Origin: Monosporascus cannonballus
Lineage: Eukaryota; Ascomycota; Sordariomycetes; Xylariales
Assembly (NCBI GenBank): GCA_004154925.1
Contig: QJNS01000249.1
Span: 1-64,000 of the forward strand
Direction: 5' to 3'
DNA length: 64,000 bases
Shown here: one piece after another, positions 1 to 12,137 of the stretch
Position numbering within the stretch: the stretch's first letter is position 1
How the letters are laid out: the number at the start of each line of letters is the position of its first letter
Translations under genes and position numbers: made by a program
Notes under the pieces: generated by a model
Databases searched by the model: none
What the model was told of the DNA's origin: nothing
The model's input: the letters and a program-made list of their open reading frames with translations, nothing else

Positions 1-116
1 TACGACCATACCACGTGGAGAACTCGGGATCCCGTCCGCTCTCCCCTAGATAAGCCGCGTAGGGCCAGATTAGTAGTTGGGTCGGTGACGACCAGCGAAT
101 CCCTGGTGTTGTACGT
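1..116 (+). rRNA. 5S ribosomal RNA (first few bases lost at window edge)
   Basis: The first 116 bases match the fungal 5S rRNA layout. The block around GGGATCCCGTCCGCTC (28-43) is followed by GATAAGCC (49-56), then AGTAGTTGGGTCGGTGACGA (72-91) and CCCTGGTGTTGTA near the 3' end. The 5' TACGACCATA pairs with the 3' GGTGTTGTA as helix I. About four bases of the Neurospora-type 5' end are missing because the window starts inside the gene. A T run directly after the gene fits RNA polymerase III termination. Dispersed single 5S genes, as opposed to copies in the rDNA unit, are usual in Sordariomycetes. Confidence 0.95.
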
Positions 117-126
117 CTTTTTTTCC
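117..126 (+). terminator. RNA polymerase III T-run terminator of the 5S gene
   Basis: A run of T residues follows the 5S rRNA 3' end directly, as expected for a polymerase III terminator. Confidence 0.75.
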
Positions 127-740
127 CCCTTCCTCCTTTCGTTTTTTGGCTTTAGGAACCAGCATTTCACCCCGTTTCATACGTATTCCTTCTCCGTCTC
201 CCTTGAGCTCCGTTTTCCCTTTTCTCTAACATGTTTATGACAAAATGGGCGATCCACCTTATTTATTGGGAGTTAGTACTGTATATCTAGGAGTAATTTG
301 TGATGATATGCACAGCTTGTCCTTATAAGGTGGATTAGGGTGTCCAAACCCCAATTGGGGTTTGGAATTGCTGACCTTTTGGTATTGTGGTTAGCGTCGC
401 ACCCTCGCTATCTTACATAATTCTAAGTTTCGCTTAGGTCTTCTTACCAGATAGCCTGGATTTCGGTGTTAAACTACGGTCTTCTACTTCGTAAGGACAC
501 ATGCTCTCAGCTACCCTGGTTTGCCTCCACCGTATCCTTCGTCAAGTTAATCAGGGTGTCAGATGGAGGTCAAGGATACTCTTGGACTTCATCTGCAGCG
601 ACTCGAATAAAAGTTATGAGCCGCTTTTTCGTTAGTAAAGTAATACATGCAATTACTTGACTTTCGATCAGGATATCCAAACATAGTCCCCTCTGTGATT
701 CAAAAATATCTCAGCTTTGACTTCGCGCTCTCCCCACCCC
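127..740. other. Intergenic, no gene seen
   Basis: I see nothing coding here on either strand; the only open frames are short and without recognisable content. The region ends where the long pyrimidine tract begins. Confidence 0.5.
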
Positions 741-1020
<280 letters not shown>

Positions 1021-1148
1021 TTTGGTAGTCCTATTCCGTTCCCCATTCAATTTTCTATGTCGTTGCATTTTAATACTAGCTTAAAACGTCGTTCGTCTTT
1101 GTGAATGAATGGAGCGTGGAATCTAGGATTCAAGTCCAGCTGTTCTGG

Positions 1149-1559
1149 CTAGAATGGACCACGAAGCCGCTTAGGCAATTCTAAGTCCAAGAATAGCTTC
1201 ATGACAACCATAGCTGCAAATAAGGGTTCCATTCGGATAGCTTCTCTGCCTTCGATGAGTCGTATTCGATACTCATCCAGTTCCTCCGGAAGCGTCAGCG
1301 TAGGGCTGTCAGGATCGCCTTTGACGAAACACTCGCAAGGCCCGTGGGGATCCCACTTATTGTGATGGAAAAAGAATTCCACCCCATCCGGCCTTATATA
1401 GTAAACTCCGTGGCAGCAACTATCTCGGTTCCCGATGATCAGTTGGGGGTCGCTGCGGTCTGAGACCATCCCCGCATCAAAAACATGGCATCGCAATTCG
1501 TGTTCTAGTCTCCATGGAAGATACTTGGAGCGTTTTGTACGATATCTGGGTGGTAGCAT
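1149..1559 (-). CDS. Hypothetical protein, 136 aa
   Basis: Intronless reading frame of 136 codons with balanced amino-acid use and no low complexity. The family is not recognised. It contains an N-terminal basic stretch (PPRYRTKRSKYLPWR), several Cys and His residues in the middle (CCHGVYY, FFFHHNKW, GPCECF), and a C-terminal acidic-to-hydrophobic segment. I see no signal peptide, no convincing membrane span and no overlap with a better reading frame. It could be a lineage-specific gene, a fragment of a larger gene, or chance. The A-rich tract downstream on this strand is odd and is discussed as a finding. Confidence 0.35.
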   Translation of the reverse strand: MLPPRYRTKRSKYLPWRLEHELRCHVFDAGMVSDRSDPQLIIGNRDSCCHGVYYIRPDGVEFFFHHNKWDPHGPCECFVKGDPDSPTLTLPEELDEYRIRLIEGREAIRMEPLFAAMVVMKLFLDLELPKRLRGPF

Positions 1560-2270
1560 TTCCTGCGCAGCTAGCGATAGGTTATTCTAAAGTGGTCTAG
1601 AATGAAATTGGAATTGAAATTGTAGTACCAAACGCCTAAGGACGCGTGATAAGAGCTGTAATAATCTAATATTGTAGAACAAGGACAAAGAACTACATCC
1701 CTTGTTACAGAACATAGAAACATTTCAACTAGTTCAAACTTAGATATCGATACCTACATTTAAATGAATTATGAAGAAGCTATAATGGTGGCTTAACCAA
1801 CGTCTATGTGATCGATTCGATCCATCAGCGGCTGAGAACTCTAAAAGTATCAATTGAGCACCACTAAACAAAGAAGGAATGAAAATCGACCTCTTTTGTA
1901 ACTTAACAATCATGTTTGGCCGAGCTACTCGATCTGCTGCATACTTTCTTGTGGATAAAGCCTTGGAACGGCACAAATAACCAGCGAGCGAACGGCGAAT
2001 GAACCGAGCTACTTGGCGCGAAAGACGTCAAAGCCGCCGTTTTCATGCTTCTAATTAGGGAAAGAACAATGCCATTGTGTGAATAGAGACGAGTAAAATA
2101 TGCAAAACCAACAGCCCTTGTTGTACGAATGCTCGGAGCAGGGTATATGAGCATCTTTCAGTCCTGAGGCGGTTCCCTCTTTCCGCTTTCAGCACGACCA
2201 TTGCACTCACACACACTACATACCACAAAGCAATATTCAGCTCCTACTAACATACGCAGAATCTTACATC
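1560..2270. other. Intergenic, no gene seen
   Basis: Only short open frames without recognisable content. The last 100 bases before 2271 may be the leader of the next gene. Confidence 0.4.
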
Positions 2271-3196
2271 ATGGCTGCTGCGATGGTTACGCTTGCGAGC
2301 CATGCGACGACCTTCGAGCCGTTGCGGTCGATGTCAGCGGACGAGTACCGGCGAGAGTTGATGATCCAATATGCCTTTGCGGCATATCGGTACTTGATTA
2401 CGAATAAGGAGGCTGATGAAATAATTTATGAGGGTCTCTGGCGAGACGCCGACGACCACGTCCACTACATGTGGAATGCGAACTTTGGAGGGACCATCCC
2501 TGGCACGACCAATGTCAGAATGCCGAGCACGAGGCGGCTCTATACCTCGGAAGAGGTGGATATTATGGCTGTTGGTCTCTGGGATAACACCCGTGACTGT
2601 CCCCTGGCAGGCCGCCTGGCAGATCAGGAGCATGCATCATCCGATGAAGACGACTTCGCCGAGGATTATGAGACCGACGAAGAATCCAATGCCTCCACCG
2701 ATGATACGGATCCCGAAATGTTCGAGCAGATCGAGGATGCGGATTGCGAGGAATACCTACCCCTTTACACTCCGAATGCTCCTCCTTCTTACAGCTCAGC
2801 CCCAGTTTCCGACCCCCGGCATACGTCGAGGCAGAGACGGCCGAGGTGGGCGAGGAATCTGAGGGCGAGGTCTCTGCCATCTTCGAGGATGCCCCCACCC
2901 CCGATGGTGATGATGCTGCTGTCGAGGATGCTCCGGCCGCTGAGGAGGCTAGCCCTGTAGAGGTCGTCCTAGCGGCCGAGCTTACGCCCTCTGTCAAACT
3001 TGAGGAGAATATCTCAAGCGAAGAAGAGGCTCTGGCTCCCCTAGAGGAGGTTCAGGATGGTGTCTTCAGCGCTCTAGGAGCTCGGCTCGACCGGAGGCTC
3101 CTAAAGGCGAAGCGAACGCTCGCACGAGGCCTCAAGGCTATCTCCCCTAGTCGCATCCTTGCGAGGGTTGGAGAAGTCTCCATGGGGTTGCGTTGA
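2271..3196 (+). CDS. Acidic hypothetical protein with L/PPxY motifs, probable 1-nt frameshift
   Basis: The frame starting at ATG 2271 (MAAAMVTLASH) is coding-like to about 2815. It begins with a mixed region containing DEYRREL and EGLWRDADDHVHYMW, then turns very acidic (residues about 120-160) and carries LPLY (163-166) and PPSY (171-174). The same style of acidic, PPAY-containing sequence then continues in another frame to the stop at 3196, ending in a basic tail (RRLLKAKRTLARGLK, then GEVSMGLR). Adding one base in the run of five C at 2813-2817 joins the two into a protein of about 309 aa and creates DPPAYVE at the junction. I find no GT-AG intron that does this. L/PPxY motifs bind WW domains such as those of Nedd4/Rsp5 ligases; any such role here is inference. 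The family is unknown. Confidence 0.5.
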
Positions 3197-5938
3197 AGGT
3201 AAGGTTCGAAGAGAGAGGAGGAGTAGGAATGGCTCCCTTTGTGCCGTTTAGCATGTTTTGTTTTACATGTTTCAATGCTTTCGTTTCCTGTTTCCTGTTT
3301 CTATAGCAGTACGGTTAAATAAGTCAGAAGTTGAGAGTTCGCTATTTACAGTTTGGACGCGAATAGAATTTTATATTCTCTAGCCTTTTATCTACGTATG
3401 GCGAACAATATCGGCATGTTCTCAATATGTCTCCCTTTGATCCTAGTCCACGTCACTCCCGGAGCTATCGAGACTAGCATTATTTAACTACGAAAGAAGA
3501 GGTCGAGTATTGGATTAGACCGCAATTCACTCTCAGAGTATAGCAATCATACTAAAGTAACCATTTGTGTTAGGCTTCGACGGGTGGTTAGAAGCTGTGA
3601 AACATGCTTCAGCAGCTGTAGGCTGCCAAGAGAGTCTATTAAGAAATCGCATCCTCGAAGAGCAGGAAATAGGGGCAAGAGAACGAATACATGTACCGCC
3701 TTGCCCAATTATAATAGGAATGCAACATTATTGCTTTATCAATATCTCATACCACGTTTGCCTCCTAGCTTTGACTGGCATGCTTACCAGTAATTAACAT
3801 AGGTGGCCAAGTCTTACAATGGGTTGGAGCCGCTCACGACAGTTAAAGTATACGAATATAATGATTGATATAGCTGTAGTGCGTATGTCAAAATTCGGGT
3901 TTTGAGTGGTGCTACATAAATAGGAGTATACGCCAAGATATTCCACGATTCGAGATTTCCTCCTCTGCTCACACGCTCACTAATATCCTCTTCTAGGTCG
4001 AGATAGCAACGCAACCCACAAAGAACTTTTGGAATGAGTGGATTAAGGGAATGATTTCTCTGATTAGCTGGCGTACTTGGTTTATGCAGTCGGAACGAGG
4101 AATGAGAAGGATGCGGGATCGTCATTTGACGCCCAGATGTGATGATAGTATGCTGGTGACATTATGGGCAAAGAGGGTTGGTTGCTAGCTGGGCACACTG
4201 CCAGCTTGTCATTTACATACACCTTATTGACGCTTGTCACTGGTGCCAGCTCCAAGGGAATTTGGCTCAGGACAGCTTGTATCCCAGTAAAGTGTACGTT
4301 GCAAGTCGTTTGACAATGGCTGAATCAAGCAGATGGGGGTGCAACTTCCCTCCATGGGTTTGTAGCTTGGCCGTGATTGACATGCTTTGCCTCAGTCTAC
4401 TGAAGAGCCCACGTTTTCGGCTGAGTGTTGCGCTGTTGCTGAGCCTGATTTTCATCATGGGCATCAAAATGGCGAAACCCGACACAACGGGTTTCCCGTC
4501 AAAATCACTGATGATAAAACTCGTGTAAGGAAGAGCCGACATTCCCAACGCTTGGAAAAGTAAGAGAGAGACAGAGACAAAGAAAGCTAGAGAGCCTTTT
4601 GAAGGGCGCCCTTGGTAACGGGGGTCCATGACATAGGATTTAGGTTTAACTACCACAGTAGGTACTACCTTATGCAAACGCTGGACGGTCTTGGCTGGCC
4701 GTACACCACGACCCCTATCTACTATGCAGATACCTAGTTATGTCATCAGTCCCCATAGACATACCTAGAAAGTGCCTAACATCCATCACTTCTCTGAGTA
4801 GGGTTTGCTAATATGCTGTCGTGGAAAAGGGGTATCTGTGTTAGTCATCAAGCTCCACAGCACCCTGGAAAAACCTTATTCCGGCGCGTTCACAGTATAT
4901 AGAGAGCTTCCTAGCTACAGCTCCCTGGAGCTTAATTCTAGTCAGACAATTATCACTTCCCATACTCTAGGCAACCTTTTCTCGCGATCAGCCTAACTGT
5001 GACATATGCAATTATCCATCACTTGCAAAGCTACCCACTCCATGGGCATCGTTTATTTGCAGCGGAGCGGATGCGCACCAGTAGAGCGGGAATTACCTTG
5101 CACCCAACCATGCAATACTTGTTTGACCCTAGGTAAGCAACTACACGGATTGCGTAACAGGCTGGCGAACGCCTGTACCATGAGCTCCCCGGGTACCGAG
5201 ATGCCTATCTCCTCGGGTGCGAAAAGCGCACACCATTAGCGGTAGCGGCATTGACGTTAACCATATATGGGGAAAGGTCCACTTTGGGCTCGATATATGG
5301 GAGGAACGCGGTATATCGCGGGTTTGCCTTTTTTGTGGTAACGTATGTACTGTACCGATTTATCCTATTAACATATGTTAGTATAAGATTACTGCAAAAT
5401 AGGTATAATGGGATATATATTATTATAGGTTAATTTAATTAATTATAAAAAATCTATTTTCCGAAAATACGGGCTAAAAAAGCAGTTACCGTCAATTATG
5501 TACCTTTTTCGCACCCGAAAAGATATACTGCAAGTGAAGAGTGGCCTAGCGCGGACGTCCTGGCGTTTGCAGTTGGGTATTCTGCGCTACTCGTATGAAG
5601 TCCCTTACATCGCATACATGTGTTGGATTGCCTACAGTAGAACATGGAAATGGGTCCATATGGTTTTGAGTGGTCCACCCTTGACAGAATGGGAGCCTAT
5701 GAGAGACGCGGTGTAACACTGGCGCTGCAATGCATCCGCTACATCAGCCAACATCACCATTCATATAAATAGGGGAAAATGGGCCATTGGATCCTTCTTC
5801 ATAGGAGGAATCATCTATTCCATCCTGCTTCCACCGCAATTTTCTTTTCACTTCATACTTCTTCCTTACCTTTACATTGCGTTTCCCTGCATTGCCTCTA
5901 AAGCCCAAGACGTGTCCGTTTCCGGATGCAGTGCGATC
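3197..5938. other. Intergenic, about 2.7 kb without a supportable gene
   Basis: Several short open frames occur on both strands, but none shows a recognisable domain or a consistent splice structure. The stretch 5330-5470 is AT-rich. The last 130 bases before the next ATG include a pyrimidine-rich segment (about 5816-5880) typical of fungal promoters. Confidence 0.5.
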
Positions 5939-7917
5939 ATGTCGCGTCCATTACTACTGGTGCTAGCTTCTACAGCCACGGCGACTCATGACCAGCGTTG
6001 CAAGAATATCCCCGGAGATGCCAATTGGCCTACACGAGCAGAATGGGCTGCCTTCAACGAGACAATCGGCGGGAGACTGATCGCTACGGTTCCCTTGGCC
6101 AGCGTTTGCCACTCCGAAGGTGCGTTCGCGCAGTATAATGAAACAGTATGTGCTGCTCTGCAGGAGGAATGGAACCGGCCCCAGGTGCAGTAAGATATTT
6201 AACTCCCAGCTCCCCACGGGCACGCTTTAAAAATTCCTAATATACGCGTGATACAGCTTTGGGACCCCGGCTGCGATCATGCCCGCCTGGTTTCAAGAGT
6301 CGTGCAATCCTTTCTCGCCGGCGTCGCAGCCATGCGAGTCAGGGAACTACGCAAGTTACTCGATCAACGTGACGGGTGTGGAAGACGTTGTCGCCGGCAT
6401 TGAATTTTCGAGGGCCCACAATGTCAGGCTGGTTGTCAAGAATACAGGCCACGAGTATGTCGCCGATCCTATACGCAGGCTCTAGCGCTCGTAGGAGTTA
6501 TTCATTCAATCCAAGGAGTGCAACGTATTGAAGGCTGGTTGGCTGGCCCTTGAAAACTTTTAGCCTCGTGGGGAAGTCGACTGGCAAAGGAGGGCTGTCA
6601 CTTTGGATGTATAACGTGAAAGGTACCGAGATCATCCATGAATACGAGAGTAGCTACTACAAGGGACCGGCTATCAGGGTGGGCGCCGGGGTCCTGGGAC
6701 TAGAGGCATACCAGGCTGCCGATAGCGCAGGGTACCGCCTCGTCGGGGGCAACTGTCCCTCGGTCGGTGTTGCTGGGGGATACACGCAAGGGGGAGGCCA
6801 CTCAAGTTTGAGCAGCCAATACGGTTTGGCCGCGGATAATGTACTGGAATGGGAGGTGGTCACGGCGAGCGGTGAACACCTCATCGCGACCCCTAGGAGC
6901 AATGAGGACCTCTACTGGGCGCTAAGCGGAGGAGGCGGCGGAACCTATGCTGTCGTGATTACCATGACGGCGCGCCTACACAAGGATGGGCCGATCGGAG
7001 GTGGCTACCTTGCGTTCGACAACTTAACAGCAGGGAGCGATGCTTTTTGGCAAGCTGTTGGGCTGTTCAATCAGAGGCTGCCTGCAATGATAGACGAAGG
7101 TGGAAACACCATCGCCTATAGCCTGGTTAATAGCGCATTCGGAATATACAACTTTGCTGCGCCCGGCCGAAGTGGCGAGGGGGTTCGCGCTCTCCTCCAA
7201 CCGTTCCTAGCGGATCTCGAAGCACTCGGCATCCCGTACAACTGCTCGACGCACGAATCGCCCACATTTCTTGAACAGCTCCGCCGTGACTACGGGCCAT
7301 TTCCCAACGGGCCCTTTGAGACGAGCGCGATTATAGGAAGTCGTCTGATTTCGAGAGCAGTCCTGCTCGAGTCGACTGATAACGAGGCGCTAACCAAGGT
7401 GCTGCGTGATACGACGAGCGGCAACGAATTCGTCATGTTAATGCAGGCGCTCGACGTGGGCGCCGGCGGGCCGTTATCCGTAGCCCCGGTAGCGAACAAC
7501 GCGGTGCTGCCCGCGTGGCGCGCCACTGCCGTGCAAGCCATCGTCACGGCGCCGTGGGATTGGACCGTTCCTCGCGCCGAGATGGAGCGTCGTCAATACG
7601 TCCTCGCCAACGAGATCACGCCAGCACTCGAAGCTGTCACACCAGGCTCCGGGGCGTACCTGAACGAGGGTAACTTCGCGCAAAAGAATTGGCAGGAAGA
7701 GTTCTACGGGGCCAACTATCGGCGTCTTCTGAAGATCAAGGAAAAATACGATCCCGACTCCTTGTTTTACGCTACGGCAGCCGTGGGGAGCGAGAATTGG
7801 GAGGATGCCGATGGTAGGCTATGTAGGACCGATGCCGTCAGCATATGTAGTGCTAGATACGACTTCCAGGGGTATTCTTTATTAGGTATTTCCACCGGAC
7901 CACCATATGCCGTATGA
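5939..7917 (+). CDS. Secreted FAD-linked oxidoreductase, berberine-bridge-enzyme-like
   Basis: Three exons: 5939-6189, 6257-6454 and 6564-7917. Both introns are GT-AG (GTAAGA and GTATGT donors), and the phases join to a 600-aa frame. The product starts with a likely signal peptide (MSRPLLLVLASTATA). It has the FAD_binding_4 fold: NTGHD with His149, the expected 8-alpha-histidyl FAD ligand, GGNCPSVG with Cys214, the expected 6-S-cysteinyl ligand, then GYTQGGGHS. The C-terminal BBE domain is seen as FYGANYRRLL, KYDPDSLFYA and TAAVGSENW. Family members oxidise sugars, alcohols or secondary metabolites with O2 outside the cell; the substrate here cannot be told. ATG 5939 is chosen because it gives a clean signal peptide. 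A diverged copy of its 3' end lies at 40385-40650. Confidence 0.92.
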
Positions 7918-8636
7918 GGATAGAATGTAAACTCTAAAAGAGATTGTATGGAATATCTAGTGGCATTTGGGCCGAGCTTGACCTTCGTCACTTTGTAATG
8001 GCGGGGAGCACTGGCAACTCGTCAAAGCATGTTTACTCCCATATAAACTTGTATGAGATTTTACCTGGCCCTACAGTGGACCCTGTGGATGTAACTAACA
8101 AAGAGTGTCTCTAAGAGTTGTAGAGGTGATCCCATCTGGGGTGTCTATCGAGGTGGTCAATACTTAAACTTTCTCTTGGAATTCAGATAAGCCTAGCATG
8201 TGCATAAACGTCGGTCGTAACTTAAAAAGCATAGCCAGGCTGGTAAGCAACGCCATCATACTTAAGACGTTTGCCACCGTTTTATAGCTAGGAATTATTA
8301 TAATTATACATAATCGGGATTTCGGCTCGCCATAATGCCCTAGTTTTAGCGTACTGAGCTTACCAAAGAAGTGCACAAGGGTTATTGTGTTGTACATGTA
8401 CCTAGCTAGCTACCTCGATAGTAGCAAGTAAAAACTGCCAGGCAAAAACTAAATAACTACTACATATGTACGTAGGTAAAGGTACCTAGCTAAAGTTCTT
8501 AATCGGAGGACAGGCCTGAAGGTCGGATTCTCGTCCGTGAGCAAAATACCGCCCACGGGAAACGACAGGCCTCGGCATTTGCAACCTAGCTAGGGGTCAC
8601 TGGAAATTGCAGTGGGTGACGCCTTGTGGCCCGCTC
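7918..8636 (+). other. 3' flank of the oxidoreductase gene, source of a duplicated segment
   Basis: No further gene. Bases from about 7865 to 8115 (last codons plus 3' flank) recur in diverged form near 40.4 kb in the same orientation. The rest holds only short open frames. Confidence 0.6.
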
Positions 8637-10520
8637 TCAATTACAACGAGGTTTGGTGCCCCCAGGGAGGGTCTCTCGATACTTGTCTAAGCTTAATCCG
8701 ATGGTATTGATGAACGGCCACTGGGTATTGCTCTTGAAGAAATGCGCCCAGATTTTCAGCACGGCGGCCCCGAGATTTGAGGGGTCGCTGCGAATCGACG
8801 CCACCGGCTCCGCCTCATCGAAGTCCACGATGTCCCAGGCTTCCTCCACGATGTAGTTCACCCAGTGCAGTATTCGGTCTTCGCTGTCTGGTCGAGCAAG
8901 ACGTGGTTAACGAGTACCGTAGCCTTTTGGAACAAGGAGGGAGCGAGCGGCCGGTGATTGTACTCACCACTTAGTGGCCTCGAGTTTCCCACCGAATCCT
9001 TGAGCGAGCGGAGCCACTTGCTCTGCAGTACGTCGCGTAGGCCATAAGGACGATCAAGGCTTGAACTGTGTCCACTACGATAGGAATTAGCTATGCTCGT
9101 GGAGCTTGAGCGCTGATATTCGGTGCTGTGGTGGCCTAGCGCTCGCAGACTAGCTAAGGGGGCACTACGTCGGGCTTCCTCCCAGGTTCCCATCGACCCC
9201 AGTCCCCGTCAGTCCTATCTGCCGGACCCCCTCTTACATTATGTGCATTGGCGACATCAAGGGGGTTATGTACGCTGAGAAATGTAGTAGTGTTCGGACC
9301 AATTTTCCCGGTTTCACGGGCCAGCCGTTTCAGGAGAATGGCCTTTCCAGCTCTGAAGAGCTTCTCGGAAACCCGGTGTTCGAACGAATACTGGGCACTC
9401 ACTGTGGCCAGAGCCAAGGCAACTTCCAGAGGAGTCTCCAATAGACGCCACGTCGGCGCGTGAATGAAAGGCATGTGTGAGTGGAAACTGTGGAAGTATG
9501 AGGTGAGATACCTTGTCAACACATGGTGAGACGGCAACTAGAAGCCTACGTCGATTACACCCGAAACAAGCTTAAGTGAACGGCTAAGCGACTGCGTTGT
9601 TCTTTAGTCACTCTGAAGGGAAGGGCTTCTTTATCTACGCTCCGTGGTACCTCTGCTATTCTGCTTTCTTCCGGCGCCGAAGGCAACCAGCAGCTCAAGG
9701 GGGTACCAGGCCGGCCGTTCCGAGCGACAAGGGTGGTGGTATCCACTCGGGATCCCTGTAAGCCGGGATCCACAAGGACATTCGGCAGTTCGGGTCCGTG
9801 GAAATATGGACTCCATTCGGCCGGCAGCCCCGCTCCATCAAGAAAATTAGCGAATTCCCTAAAGTGGTCGAAGCCTGTAATATCATGATCTGGTAGTAGT
9901 CAGCAACTGACATATTTTAGGCACGGTAGAAAGATACAACTGTGTTCGTAGATCTCTCGGGTCAGGAGAGATTGTTGGAACATTGGGCCAATCATGCTAC
10001 GTGACTCCCCGCTATGGGTGGACGGTAGTCGAATAGACATGGGTTTGAGGTTGACGGGGATGAGCCCAAGGGTTCATGCTCATCCCGAGAGTGACGCAGC
10101 GGCAGCGACGGCAGCATCCGCGTCGGGATCGACGCAGTTCCCCCGATTCCGTTCGTACGAGTCATCACGCGTACGGCTGGGCTCCTCTTCATGGAGCGTA
10201 ATCGGCTAGTGCCGTGTTAGAAGGTCACGGCGGGTAAATGCCGCTCCACAGTGGCATATAAATGGCTTCTCCTTTGTGTCCGCACCATCGTGAGATTACG
10301 TATCTAGGACGTGAAGCGATAGCCGTCGGGCCAGGACCTGATCCAGATAAGGAATCCAGGAGCCTCGCCAATAGGTCTGTCAGCGCGTATTAAGGTAGGA
10401 TAGCTTGCGGGTCCGGACGTGTCTCTCGAGGTGCTCTGCCCCCTTGCAACTTCGCCTGCAACGGGGCATGGACCCTCATGATGGGCTATTGTTCCACCGC
10501 GTCTTCTACGCCTGGTCGGC
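8637..10520 (-). pseudogene. Decayed C2H2 zinc-finger / fungal_trans transcription factor
   Basis: The pieces lie in order on the minus strand but in different frames. At about 10413-10470 one frame reads CRRSCKGAEHLERHVRTRKL, matching a C2H2 finger of the FKRAEHLERHVRTH type with its last His replaced. At about 10318-10345 a second finger remnant reads DQVLARRLSLH. At 9154-9537 there is a piece of the fungal-specific transcription factor domain (FHSHMPFIHAPTW, ALATVSAQYSFEHRVSEKLF). At 8637-8861 a C-terminal piece reads IWAHFFKSNTQWPFIN. Stops and frame changes separate them and no splicing restores a full frame. Such factors often regulate neighbouring catabolic or secondary-metabolism genes, so this may be the dead regulator of the adjacent block. 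The exact ends are uncertain. Confidence 0.7.
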
Positions 10521-10971
10521 CGCCGCGGCGCTCTGCCTTCATGCACGAGCATCGTTCCATTGCTCGGGTCTCCATATTAGAATGCATTAAATGGGGTTTG
10601 GAGAAATTCTACAGAGTTTGGGGAAATGTCGGGTGACAAGCAACACAGTTGGAGGTCCTGATGCTAGCGATGATACGCTCCAGAATGTGGAGTTGTGCCT
10701 AGATCATCTCCGCACGATCAAAATCACTCGATCCCTATATCTCCACTGCGCTTATCGGCATTTTTGGTGGACGAATGGGAACGGATAGAGTCGACTATCA
10801 CTACTACATCTGCATTACATAAATGCTTGGGGTATGTCCCTGATCTCTTGGCATGGTGAATGCTTGCAGTAGATGGTGAGAATCACATTATCCGAGTTCA
10901 TGATATCGCCCTTTAACCTTATCCTTAGCAAGGGGAAGTAGCTCAGCCGGGAAGCCACGAAACCTCTGATC

Positions 10972-11907
10972 ATGGCTGCTTTATTTAGGTTTCCGGGTGT
11001 CGCATTCATCACTGGGGCTGGCGGGACAGGTATGTAATAAATGTGCATACCTATGTAGGTAGCGCCTCGCGTAGGGGCAAAGCTTACTCCAAGATCTAGG
11101 AATCGGTGCGGCCGTAGCCAAAGGCTTCGCCAGGTCCGGTTGCTCCCGGATCGCCATCACCGACATCAATAAGAAGGCTCTCCAGAGCACGCGGGACGCC
11201 ATTCTTGACATCAACCCCAACGCGCAGGTGACGAGCCGCGATGGAGACGTAGCGGATGATATGTTTGTGGATTCTCTGGCCCGAGACATCTCCAAGACCT
11301 TCTCCCGGCTCGACTACGCGGTGAACTGCGCGGGGATCCTGGGCAATGACCTCCGCTCGACCGAAATGGACGTGTCGGCGTTCGATAAGATCAACAACGT
11401 GAACTATAAGGGCACGTGGCTCATATCCCGGGCGGCAATTGCTCAGATGCTGCGACAAGAGCCCCTGTCGGAGCACCCCGAGCTGAGAGGCGCCGTCGTG
11501 AACATAGCGAGCCAGCTTGGCATAGTGGCTCGTCCGGGCGCTAGTGAGTGTCTGCCTTAACGCTACTTAATTAGTCCAAGTTTCTAACCGAATGATCTCG
11601 TGGGGTCGCAGCCCCTTATTGTGCCTCCAAGGCCGCCATCATCAATATGACCCGTTCCGACGCTATTGACTATTCCCGTGACAATATCCGAATAAACTGC
11701 GTATGTCCGGGTGTCATAGAGACGCCGATGACGACAGGCTCAAAGGAGGTGATGGAAAGGCTGAAGCCCGCGATTGACATCGCGCCGATGAAGAGGATGG
11801 GAACCCCCGACGAGGTTGCCCACGCTATACTTTTCTTATGCTCAGCACAGGCTTCATTCATCCAAGGACATGCATTAGTAGTGGATGGCGGTTACACGAT
11901 TAATTGA
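10972..11907 (+). CDS. Short-chain dehydrogenase/reductase (SDR), 265 aa
   Basis: Three exons: 10972-11029, 11100-11543 and 11612-11907. Donors are GTATGT and GTGAGT, and phases agree. The product is a classical SDR with the Rossmann motif TGAGGTGIG (residues 14-22), NCAG (95-98), catalytic Ser157 in NIASQLG, Tyr170 and Lys174 in YCASK, and then NCVCPGVIETPM and a C-terminal VVDGGYTIN. The length is normal for the family. It should use NAD(H) or NADP(H) to interconvert an alcohol and a carbonyl in the cytosol; the substrate is unknown. It is intact although the transcription factor before it and the amidase beyond the chitinase are broken. Confidence 0.93.
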
Positions 11908-12137
11908 CACTCGCATCGAGGTACACGGCAACACAAGCTTCAACGATTTCCTCTCTGTCTAGTGAGGTGTTGTGCACATATGGGGTAATTCAGGATATGT
12001 CACAGAGACAGCGAAAGGTGGGATCGCCCAAGGGTTGATCTCCAAGGCACTTCGCCCGTCGCAGCTTGGAAGGATCCAAAAAATATCATATTACAATTTG
12101 CATCTAAAGCATACGTGACGCTTCATAGAGCGAGCGT

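Noticed and set aside
3584..3793. Cys-rich frame (RSCETCFSSCRL) resembling a Zn2Cys6 cluster
   Set aside because: Cysteine spacing does not fit the six-Cys pattern and no transcription factor sequence follows.
9748..9762. ACTCGGGATCCC, as in 5S rRNA
   Set aside because: Only about 12 bases match and no other 5S block is nearby; it lies within the transcription factor pseudogene.
10931..10975. TAGCTCAGCCGG, resembling a tRNA A box
   Set aside because: No B box at the proper distance and no cloverleaf; it lies just before the SDR start codon.
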